DNA of 28,220 nucleotides from contig JAKSYS010000744.1 in assembly GCA_022925895.1 (NCBI GenBank), forward strand, positions 1-28,220, read 5' to 3'. Source of the DNA: Fragilaria crotonensis. Taxonomy: Eukaryota; Bacillariophyta; Fragilariophyceae; Fragilariales; Fragilariaceae. The notes beneath the pieces were generated by a model. The model was not told where the DNA came from. It saw nothing but the letters and a program-made list of their open reading frames with translations, and made no database searches. Below are positions 10,578 through 18,614 of the stretch, one piece after another; position 1 is the first letter of the stretch; every line of letters starts with the position of its first letter. The position numbers and the translations under genes were made by a program.

Positions 10578-10679
10578 CTTCATTTTTCATCCTTAATTCA
10601 TCTTATAATTTCCACAAACCAAAAACAGTAAAGGCCTTTACTACTTAGTTTCCTACATTTCTACATCCTTGTATCAACA

Positions 10680-11118
10680 AATCTACCGCCATGGTGTATG
10701 TCTACAAAACACCATCGCCCAAAGCTGGACGATCCGTCAGGTTCGCTTCCTCACCCGTCAAGTCCAACGTTAGACTTCTAGGTCCTACTAACCTTAAGTC
10801 TACCGTCGGCCAGTACTCGTGTACCGATCACACGAACACTGTCAAGTACCCAAGGGTGCTACTCAGCGTATACCGCATATCGTACCGGTTGGCGTACAGA
10901 AAAAAGACCCCGACGGTACCAGTACCATTACTACATTTCCAAATTATAGGTCTACCGTCTACCGTCTACCGGTAGTCTAATCCAATGTATCCTCTTGTCA
11001 TGCCAAGGGGACGCTCGGACTGAACACGACACCACAGCACAACAGTCTGCTGATGCTGTAAACAGTTCGGTGAGGCAACTGCACGTTCGGCATCCCTCTT
11101 GCCACCATCCTCGACCCA
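10680..11118. other. Intergenic region between LTR and SF3A2 gene
   Basis: No gene is supported here. A plus-strand open frame at 10,691-10,975 has no recognisable protein character. The region holds the 7-mer TCTACCG three times in tandem (10,951-10,971), running into the palindrome CTACCGGTAG (10,966-10,975), about 145 bases upstream of the SF3A2 start. This is the likely promoter and 5' untranslated region of that gene. Confidence 0.6.
10951..10975 (+). promoter_or_regulatory. Tandem TCTACCG x3 ending in CTACCGGTAG palindrome
   Basis: TCTACCG begins at 10,951, 10,958 and 10,965. The last copy merges into the perfect 10-bp palindrome CTACCGGTAG. It stands 144 bases upstream of the SF3A2 ATG, and the same palindrome recurs upstream of the LYR gene. 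A regulatory role is inferred from position and recurrence only. Confidence 0.45.
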
Positions 11119-12057
11119 ATGAATCTCTTTGTCAAGGATCTTAGCGGCAAAACGTCTTACGCGTCTATCCCATCCTCCTTTGAACTTAACGATCTCATCC
11201 ATCATATTTGGCGCACTCTGTCGGGATGTAGTGGTCTGTACGCTCGATGCAGCAACAGTATTACCAGCAGTGCATATCTAATTCACGAGGGTCGTGTCTT
11301 GGAATCAAGCAATTATCATCTGCTCAAGGACGGTTCAACAGTCTCTATTCAGCTCCGGTTATTGGGAGGAATTGATCGGCAAAATCGTGTTGGGTCCAAA
11401 TTTGGAGGAGGAGGTGTGTCCTCGAGTCAAAATGCCGAAAGGGAACGCAAGGATCGTCTCAAGCGATTGGCGCTCGAATCTATCGATCTAGCCAAGGACC
11501 CCTACTTGATGAGAAATCATTTGGGAACATATGAATGCAAACTATGTCTGACCTTGCACCCGAATGAGGCGAATTATTTGGCCCACACGCAGGGAAAGAA
11601 ACATCAACAAGGCTTGGCTCGACGAGCTTATTTAGAAACCAAAAAGGCGGAAAGTGAAGCCGCTCTCCAACCGCCACAACCTCCTACCAAAAAGGTCAAA
11701 ATCCACAAGGTTCGCATCGGTCGACCAGCCTATCAAGTTCTCAAGAGTAGAGATCCTGATACTAATCAAAGGTGTCTCTCCTTCGAGTTGTCATTTACCG
11801 AGATTACGGCAGGTGTGCAACCGCGTCATCGTTTCATGTCAGCCTTTGAACAGCAAGTTGACACTCCACCGGATCGGCGTTATCAGTATCTCCTGATCGC
11901 TGCTGATCCCTATGAGACAGTGGGTTTCAAGATTCCGAATGAACCATTGGACAAAAGAGAAGGCAAATTTGTCACACATTGGGATGGTGACGGGAAGAAA
12001 TTCACGATCACGTTGTACTATGCTGACGATGAGGATCAAAAGCCTGAAGCCAAGTAG
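11119..12057 (+). CDS. SF3A2: SF3A2 (Prp11) splicing factor with N-terminal ubiquitin-like domain
   Basis: SF3A2 (SF3a66, yeast Prp11) is a subunit of SF3a in the U2 snRNP and helps build the prespliceosome in the nucleus. The protein has 312 residues and no intron. From residue 86 it follows the family closely: a Gly-rich patch (96-99), a helix, a matrin/U1-type C2H2 zinc finger with C140, C143, H156 and H162, and a C-terminal beta-rich SF3A2 domain to about 305. The metazoan Pro-rich repeat tail is missing, as in yeast. Residues 1-84 are extra: they start Met-Asn-Leu-Phe-Val-Lys-Asp-Leu-Ser-Gly-Lys-Thr, very like ubiquitin, and end Leu-Arg-Leu-Leu-Gly-Gly (G83-G84). Processing after G84 would release an SF3A2 that starts where the family normally starts. 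The ATG at 11,119 is chosen because it opens the ubiquitin-like fold. Confidence 0.95.
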   Translation: MNLFVKDLSGKTSYASIPSSFELNDLIHHIWRTLSGCSGLYARCSNSITSSAYLIHEGRVLESSNYHLLKDGSTVSIQLRLLGGIDRQNRVGSKFGGGGVSSSQNAERERKDRLKRLALESIDLAKDPYLMRNHLGTYECKLCLTLHPNEANYLAHTQGKKHQQGLARRAYLETKKAESEAALQPPQPPTKKVKIHKVRIGRPAYQVLKSRDPDTNQRCLSFELSFTEITAGVQPRHRFMSAFEQQVDTPPDRRYQYLLIAADPYETVGFKIPNEPLDKREGKFVTHWDGDGKKFTITLYYADDEDQKPEAK

Positions 12058-12690
12058 CTTGTAGATTGGCAAAATGAAGCTGTATTCTATTGTGATCTTG
12101 CGCAAGCAGGTCCGCTAACGTGAAGGTCGTTTAATCGCATCGAGACTCTGAGGGTTCTGGGTCATCCTAAACGGCGCAACAAGTATCAGGTCATATCTAA
12201 TGTTGTGAGCACTTGCGTATCTTCCTTCTAGCTGACTTGACTGGTGGACGTTAGTAAGCACATTCCTAAGCGGACAAAGTGGGCGCCAATACGATTGCCC
12301 TTCATCATCGTCGTTGGAAAGTATGACATATGGCGTTAATTGTTGTTCGCTCGTCGATCTTCTTGGTATCTCTTGGTTCCGTGGCGCACTTCTTCATTCC
12401 CTCCATCGTTTCGTCGTCTTCACCCTTGCATCAACCAGTAACCAGCACTACTAGCTAGTACTTGTATCTCGTATGCATCCCTCGTCCCAGCTCCTAGCCG
12501 AGTTGTAGCGTCTTGCCGCCCATCCGAACATGTTGAAAGTGTACAAAATCAGCGAAACGCCAAACGCCCGACATGAACATTTCTCAGTTGTTCTTACGTC
12601 GGTCCTGTTCAGCAAAGCTCAAACCGAAAGCAACTCTGATCCCTGAGTCTGTTTGAGTTTGTCGTTGTACCTACCGGTAGTTCTCTAATC
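12058..12690. other. Intergenic region, promoter of LYR gene
   Basis: There is no coding region with protein character in these 633 bases. The only notable element is CTACCGGTAG at 12,671-12,680, which ends ten bases before the LYR start codon. Confidence 0.6.
12671..12680 (+). promoter_or_regulatory. CTACCGGTAG palindrome next to LYR start
   Basis: This perfect 10-bp palindrome is identical to the one upstream of SF3A2. Lying 11-20 bases before the ATG, it is probably at or near the transcription start or in the 5' untranslated region. Confidence 0.45.
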
Positions 12691-12951
12691 ATGAACTCGC
12701 TTACTCGACCACGTGCACTATCGCTGTATCGCCAGCTGCTCCGGGGAGCCAAGAAAATGCCCACACCGAATCGGCAAAACTATGTTATGCGAAAGACTCG
12801 CGACGAGTTTCGGGCGAACCGAAACATGGAGGACATTGAGGAAATCGATTTTCACCTCAGGCTGGCCGATACGAACCTTGATACAGTACTCGTTCAAGCC
12901 GAACACTTGACAAAACTGATGAAGGATCCGAATTATCTGTGTGATGTTTAG
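12691..12951 (+). CDS. LYR-motif protein, ISD11 (LYRM4)/LYRM2-like
   Basis: LYR proteins are small helical mitochondrial factors. They bind acyl carrier protein and support Fe-S cluster synthesis (ISD11/LYRM4 with the Nfs1 desulfurase) or assembly of respiratory complexes. This one has 86 residues, a usual length. Leu-Tyr-Arg is at residues 12-14 in an Ala-Leu-Ser-Leu-Tyr-Arg context. A Tyr and a basic helix follow with Arg-Asp-Glu-Phe-Arg and Asn (about residues 37-44), then a third helix with Leu and Gln residues. The Phe-Arg-x-Asn-Arg-Asn pattern resembles ISD11, but LYRM2 has a similar one, so the subfamily stays open. The N-terminus is short and weakly basic, and no long presequence is evident. 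It is a single exon, convergent with the RNB gene. Confidence 0.8.
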   Translation: MNSLTRPRALSLYRQLLRGAKKMPTPNRQNYVMRKTRDEFRANRNMEDIEEIDFHLRLADTNLDTVLVQAEHLTKLMKDPNYLCDV

Positions 12952-13103
12952 GTCAGTCGAACCAGAAATGCACAAAGCTGGGCTCTCGCTGCCCTGACTA
13001 TAGGTCGTTACTTACTCCTGACCAAGTGTGTCAAAATCGTGATAAATCAACACTATTTAATACAGTTAGTGACGTGCTGTCTACACAGGCAATAATCTCG
13101 GCA

Positions 13104-15597
13104 TCACTTAACTAATTCCACGATCAAGATGCCTTTCTCCACATGGACCGTCTGCACTCGCACAGATATGACCTTTCCTGCAGGAAGGCGACCCTGCACT
13201 CCTTGGCACTTGCCTACAGCACCGTCGACCGATACTTCATTTCCCCTCCCCGTGCAAATGGCTTTCACAACTCGGTTGCGCTTCCGTTCCAACTGTGCGA
13301 GCACCAATCGTTGTGGCCCTTGATCTTTCTGCTTGAGTGGCCTCAAATTTGCAAGTCGGTCCATGGCATCATTGGCTTGGGCATTCACCTGTTGGCATTC
13401 GTCGACTGTCAATGGCGGACCACCGTAGTTGCAGAGGACCGACAGGGCTTGGCGTTGAGCCATGCCATCGACATAGCGACGAAGGGGGTGCACTCGCAAC
13501 TCGTCCCATGCGATCCGAACCACTTCCCGAAGCCCGAGGTATGGGGGCTTTTTTATCCCGCAGGAGCTGGGAGATCGAGACACCGTAGAGATCCAAACCC
13601 ATATCTACCAACCGGTGCCCTCTGGATCGAACAAAGACCTGCTTGCGACTCTGAGTAACGATTTCCTTAGCCGACAAACGGTTTTCGCGCTTTCGAGCAG
13701 CCTCGCTGGACTGTTTGTACTGATTGGACCAAAGTTGGAGATTTCGTTCTGCAAGTGCCAGAATTGCAGACGGTTTTGATAGCGGGTGACTCTTTTCCAG
13801 CGTGTCTCGCTGCTCCAGGCACATGGAGGCCGACTCGTACGTCAAGGCCAACGGTGTCGAAATCAGTGTTCTCTCAAGTCCAGCGTCAAGAACCTTGCCA
13901 TTTCGTTCGTCAATGTACGCCCAAAGCGTGACGCAGCGATTGGGAGTCTTGACACTCATAGCAGACTCTGGAGAATGCGTCACAAACCCAAGCGATTTAA
14001 GGACAACTGGGGGGAGAAGATGAAGCGGACCCAAGGGCAAATCGTAGCGACTCATTCCTCGACTTACGGCCGCAGCCCTTAAAAAAATCCGCTGTACTTG
14101 CATCCAGGAATCGTTGCTCGGGGCTGTAAATATCGGATACGTCGGCAATGTGGATCAATACTTCCCAGTTGGATGCTTCTGGTACGACTTTTCTCCCCGT
14201 CGCTGATCGAGGCCTAACGCCAATGGCGTCGTCTCGAAAAGTCGTGTGCTTGGCGTCAATACAAACAGCGGGTAAAGTCGTCAGGTCTGCGCGTCCTTCT
14301 AGATCTACATCATCTCGTCGATCATAAACGCTTGCCAGGGCTTGTCGTCGAAGTGCGTCAGCTTGAGCATATTCTTTTGCGGCGTACAAAGTATCGCTCG
14401 ACCAAGGTTCCAATTTTCCTTTCCCTTGTCCTTGGCTCCACCTTCCAATACGCACCAGCGCCTCTCGAGCGCCTTCAGGTGTGGATGGAACATCAAGTGC
14501 CTTCAAGTATTCACGAACGTCTACTTCAAGCTCATTCTCCTCGGCCATCGTACCAAAGATTTCTCCCATAGCAAGGCATTCCAATCGATGTGCAATGCGT
14601 TCATCGGCAGCAGTAAGGAGTCCACTACTACCCCCGGACGTTCGCTGCGCGAATTTGCGAGCTTCCGCACCACTTCGAACATTGGAATCCACAACCAACC
14701 AACCACCGTTGACAAAGGTGATGCTGTCTACTTCATTGTGGTCTTCGCTTTGTTCCGCGCTGACAAAGATGCATGCCATGCGTTTGAATCTCCCACCGAG
14801 CGAGGCATCTTGCGAAACAGCACACCCTCCAACCGCCCGTCGGAATGGCAAGTCAATGTCAGTCTTGGGGTAGTCGTCTTCGTAAAGGTAGTCCATTGCT
14901 AACGCCGAGTCTACGAGTCGTACCATTCCTTGGCCAGCCTTCAACAACTTCCGTAACACGTCTTCTGCGCGTTCTCGATCTGGACCGTCTTCGACTTGTT
15001 TGACGATCTTTGATATGGTTTTCTTGGTCATTCTATCCTTGGAGTTGGACTCTCGATGTGAGAAGTTGAGATATAGCTGCTGCATCGCCTGTTCGACCCT
15101 TCCATTGGAAACGAGTCAAGGTGATGTTGAAAGTCTTGATCTTGTAGTGGTCCTTTCGAATTCCAGATGGTGGTGATTTGACCCAAATCCACAACTCTTA
15201 TTTCGCCCTGGACCTCAATTTGGAGTCGAGGGAGTGACGACGATCCAGCCTTGTTCGGCGGTTCCAATTGGACGATATGGCAAAGTTGCCATGCCCCATG
15301 ATCGTGCAGTTCTGCCGTGACCGGCAAATCGCTGGCTGCGAGTGTGCACAAACGCTGTCCGAAACCATGGTCTATTAACAAATGCTCGGTGGTGGTGGTT
15401 GTTGTTGTTTTGGTGGTTCCAAACAAATGGCTATTGATACGTCGGGAGAAAGTCCATTCCGGTCGATGGCGTGGCGCAATGTTTTGGCTGAAGGAGGTTG
15501 CAATAGGGGTGATTGCAGCAAGAAGGATCAGTAAGGTCAACGATGTCCATTGCCCTAGAGAGATACGGCCAAGGCCAGCTTCTCGAACGCATCTCAT
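13104..15597 (-). pseudogene. RNase II/R (RNB) family exoribonuclease, probable plastid targeting, three frame breaks
   Basis: RNB enzymes degrade RNA 3' to 5'. The start at 15,597 is preferred over the ATG at 15,657 because it opens directly into a signal-type leader: basic residues, then a Leu/Ile-rich core, then Ala-Thr-Ser-Phe. That resembles the bipartite plastid presequence of diatoms. Three frames cover the body. The N-terminal part (to about 15,110) holds a beta-rich domain. The second frame (about 15,110-14,085) carries the RNB start, Ile-Asp-Ala-Lys...Arg-Asp-Asp-Ala (14,228-14,257), and Ile-His-Ile-Ala-Asp-Val. The third frame (about 14,083-13,545) has Arg-Gly-Met-Ser-Arg-Tyr and a Leu-Thr-Tyr segment. 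The last frame (to 13,104) has His-Pro-Leu-Arg-Arg-Tyr-Val-Asp near 13,463-13,492 and an S1-like end. Breaks sit at GGG (about 15,108), T7 (about 14,083) and C5 (about 13,549). It is either a pseudogene, a gene with sequence errors, or partly spliced. Confidence 0.75.
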
Positions 15598-16098
15598 TGT
15601 TTCATGGTTACCCGAATTCTGCTTGGGATAAGAGTGACAATTCAGAATCATGATCATTGATTTGTTTTCCGCCGAATCGGATGGTGGCCTGCATACTAGC
15701 CAGTCGTACAGTATTTATGAAACACCTCCTTGCCGCGTATGCATACGGGTGCGGAACGCAGGAGCAGACACCGGCTTACGGCACCGTGCCTATACTACAA
15801 TGCTACCGTAACGGTAGACATTTGTTACGATCCCTGTGGTTCATGGTTCATGCTCTTACCAGTACTGGAGTTCAAGTACTGGTCCAGCGTCAGCACTGTG
15901 AAATTTTTCTCGTAATTTGAGTCTGTAATTTGCTATATCAATAGCGGCATACATTACATGATTGTGAATCATACAGTACAAGGATATGTAATACATAAAG
16001 GTGTCACATACGACTCTGGACATGTTTTATAATTTCATAGTTGTTCCGGTCCATTCATTGTGTACCAGGTAGCATAATCCCAACAAACGAGCTCCACC
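15598..16098. other. Divergent intergenic region, RNB gene and oxygenase gene
   Basis: These 501 bases separate two genes transcribed away from each other and should contain both promoters. No protein-coding signal was seen. CTACCG-TAA-CGGTAG lies at 15,803-15,817. The half nearest the oxygenase gene (about 15,905-16,090) is AT-rich. Confidence 0.6.
15803..15817. promoter_or_regulatory. CTACCG-TAA-CGGTAG inverted repeat
   Basis: Two 6-base half-sites, CTACCG and CGGTAG, are separated by TAA. The site is 206-220 bases upstream of the RNB start and 282-296 upstream of the oxygenase start, and is a spaced version of the palindrome seen before SF3A2 and LYR. Confidence 0.45.
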
Positions 16099-18322
16099 AT
16101 GTCGACGTCGAAAACAACCACCGACTTTCCGAATGTTGTGAAGGATCTGAAGGCACAGGCAGGCATGGCAGTCGTCGATTTAACTGATGATACAGCGTCC
16201 TTGCTCGAGTCAACCTTGAAAACGGCTCGTTTTGCCCTGGATGCTGTTGAAGACGACTGCGCCAGTCAACATGTACGCCGGATCCAACCAGACGAAGATT
16301 CGGCGCATGTCACGGGATACCATCCAGCTTCTGTCACAGAAGGTATGAGCCGCTACAATGCCCACAGACGAGGGTTCGTCTTTTCCGACGGCGACACACA
16401 ATGCGTGGACAGTGTCCCGCAGTTCCAGGTCCAAATGACGCACCTGTCGGAATGCCTCCACCAGATTGCCCAAACTGTATTCACTCAAATGGAACTTCAA
16501 TGGAATCTACCACATGGTTGGTTTGAAAACGCCTTGGGGCCTACTAATCTCCATAGTCAATGGCACGTAAAGGAGTATGTGCCGCCAGCGGATGTGGACG
16601 ACGACGAATGGCTTCCCATGCACACGGATCCGTCTCTCATCAGCATTCTAGTGCACGATGCACCTGGCAAACAGAGAGGTGCCATGGGGTTAGAATATCA
16701 AGCTCTCCCAAATTCAGACGGCAAACGAGAGTGGCTAGAAGTACCGTTTCATGGTCATGCCGTCGCGACAGTCTTGATCGGAAGTGTCCTGAGTTACATT
16801 ACTGGTGGTCTTGTGAACTCTTGCAAACACAGAGTCCGAGTACCCGCAGGAGAACTGCGAGGCCCTCAACGGCGTATGACAGCCACGTTATTCCTAAGGC
16901 CACGACGCACGGCGCAGTTAGTAGTACCGCCGTCTCCCATGTTCGATTGTGTTGTCTTGAGGAGGAAACTCACGTTCGATGAATGGTCCAAGCGTGTTTC
17001 GAGAAACTATATGAAACGTAGAGCGATACAACCTCACATGGGACAATCCGACCGAACATCATCGCCATCGGAGGAAGGCTACTTTCGCGACGAATGGACT
17101 GAAGTATCGCTTCTAGACTGTGATCCTCCGCTTTCTGGCCGTGAGAAGTATTTGGGTGGCGAGCGAGGAAACAATGACAAAATCTACACAATTCCTGGGC
17201 ACGCCCTTCGTGTCCTGGTTATCGATCCCACTGTAGAACCACCCACAGTGAAGCCAATCGGACCATCCTTTGACGGAGAGTACAAGTGGTTGAGAGGTGT
17301 CAGAATGTCGACTGGCATAATATATGGAATTCCGTGTCATGCGGATGCCATTCTTCGCATCAATCCCGAAAATGATTCAGTATCTACAATCGAATGGGAC
17401 GATACTGATCCTGGGGCGCCGACCAAGGGAATGCCGTGGAAATGGCACGGTGGAAATATTTCTCGACTCGATGGATGCCTGTATTGCATCCCCCAATACG
17501 CCGAATACGTTCTGAAAATCGATCCTGTCACGGAGACGACGAGCTTCTTGATGGGCGACGGGCCTCTTGTGGGTCGCAACAAGTGGTACGGAGGACTGGT
17601 TAGTCCCATTGATGATGCCATTTATGGAATCAACCAAAACGCAAAAGGGATTCTGCGTATTGATCCAGGCACTCAGAAGGTCACTGTCCACGGTGACTTT
17701 CCGGAGGGGCAATTCAAATGGCATGGGGGTGTACTCGGTCCTGATGGATGTATATACGGCATCCCTGCGCATGCTGACACAGTGCTGAAGATCGAACCTG
17801 GTGTGGAACCGAGGCTATCGACGATAGGAGGCCCTCTCCGGACGGGGAGGCATCGATCAGATGGCAAATACAAGTATCTCGGAGGGGCCGTGGGGCACGA
17901 TGGCAACGTTTATTTCTTTCCAAGTGACTCGGACTACGTTCTCCAGGTCGATCCTAGGACTAATGTTGTCCGCGAGGTCGGCCCATGTCTCGCAGATATC
18001 GAGCATATCCACAACAACAAGGTGAGTGCCATAACCTTTCTTTGAAACGTCAATTACGTGAATTCTTATCCTTGGATATTCTTAGTGGCAGAATGGCTTC
18101 ACCGCTCCTGATGGAACGATTTACGGCATTCCTTTGAAATCTGGATCTATTCTACGGATCCGACCTGGCGATGGCATTAATCCCGATGTCTCGACTATCG
18201 GAGGACCATATCGCGGTCTCAATAAATGGGAAGGTGGCGTCATGAGCAAGAATGGGGACATGTTTTGCATGCCGCTGAACCACAGGAAAGTTTTACGCAT
18301 GAAACCAGTCAACAGCAAATGA
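16099..18322 (+). CDS. 2-oxoglutarate/Fe(II) oxygenase fused to propeller-like repeats
   Basis: There are two exons (16,099-18,021 and 18,086-18,322), giving 719 residues. Residues about 1-285 follow the isopenicillin-N-synthase-like 2-oxoglutarate oxygenase fold. They include His175-Thr-Asp177 and His244 as the Fe(II) triad, Arg259-x-Thr261 at the oxoglutarate site, and a closing Leu-Phe-Leu-Arg-Pro. Such enzymes hydroxylate or desaturate small molecules or proteins; the substrate is unknown. From about residue 345, eight repeats of roughly 45 residues follow the pattern Lys-Trp-x-Gly-Gly, then Asp-Gly-x-Ile-Tyr-Gly-Ile-Pro, then Val-Leu-x-Ile-Asp-Pro, as in blades of a beta-propeller. The last two repeats lie partly or wholly in exon 2, which confirms the splice. 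No signal peptide is visible, so it is probably cytosolic. Domain identities are clear; the function of the fusion is not. Confidence 0.88.
18022..18085 (+). other. 64-nt spliceosomal intron in oxygenase-propeller gene
   Basis: It starts GTGAGT and ends ATTCTTAG. Removing it joins a Lys codon to TGG CAG AAT and restores the repeat (Trp...Asp-Gly-Thr-Ile-Tyr-Gly-Ile-Pro). Unspliced, the frame stops at 18,043-18,045 after a few unrelated codons. Confidence 0.9.
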
Positions 18323-18614
18323 ACCATCGTCGATAACTTGCATCCCCGACAGTATTCTAGTCTATTTGGAAAGAGCCCGTGACCGCAGGTGTGCAGGCTT
18401 CATTATAGCTTGCAGGATCGTCCTTCTCTTCGTTGCAGGAAAAATGGACACTCACGCCGATGTGCACCTCAACGGGCCTATATGCTTCTTCAAGCTATCG
18501 CGCAGCGTCAGGGACTTGTTTTTCCTCTGAGGTGCTCGAGACTCGACTTCGCACGATCTAGCATCTATACCCTTTCAAACGTATGCATCATAATGATTTC
18601 TAGGCTTCCTGACT
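18323..18614. other. Intergenic region between convergent genes
   Basis: These 292 bases hold the 3' ends of the oxygenase gene and of ECM29. No gene, repeat or strong hairpin was noticed. Confidence 0.55.

Larger units (their letters stand above)
1..10679 (+). mobile_element. Ty1/copia-type LTR retrotransposon, degenerate, 5' end outside window
   Basis: The domain order gag (CCHC knuckle), aspartic protease, integrase, reverse transcriptase, RNase H, polypurine tract and LTR is that of the Ty1/copia (Pseudoviridae) group; diatom genomes carry many such elements (CoDi families). All domains lie on the plus strand. The sense strand is rich in A and C and poor in G from position 1 to about 10,250, and this changes at the LTR, which supports a single unit. 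At least eight reading-frame changes interrupt gag-pol (near 5,215, 7,010-7,100, 7,700, 8,400, 8,630, 9,300, 9,700 and 10,115), so this copy is unlikely to be autonomous if the sequence is exact. The 5' LTR and primer-binding site were not found, so the left limit is unknown. The unusual part is the roughly 5 kb upstream of gag, which may belong to this element or to a second, nested one. Confidence 0.88.
10251..10679 (+). repeat. 3' LTR of the copia-type element
   Basis: The left limit is placed at the end of the polypurine tract (GGTTAGGAAT) and the right limit at TATCAACA. Canonical LTRs begin TG and end CA. Here GTT near the left end pairs with AAC near the right end, as in TGTT...AACA termini, but the first T would be G. 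The C/A-rich coding bias ends here. No second copy is in the window, so both ends are inferred. The interior holds at least six inverted repeats. The final limit is also uncertain because the nonamer AATCTACCG occurs both at the LTR start (10,258) and just after the proposed end (10,680). Confidence 0.6.

Noticed and set aside
10953-10971. CRISPR-like or satellite array from TCTACCG repeats
   Set aside because: Only three 7-base units without spacers; far too short, and the genome is eukaryotic.
10691-10975. 94-codon open frame between LTR and SF3A2
   Set aside because: No family resemblance; it overlaps tandem repeats and the probable promoter of SF3A2.
15657-15920. Small gene in the divergent intergenic region
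   Set aside because: No recognisable protein features, and the region contains an inverted repeat and the expected promoters.
17377-17772. Minus-strand open frames opposite the propeller repeats
   Set aside because: The repeats on the plus strand produce regular antisense frames; the plus-strand protein is clearly the real one.
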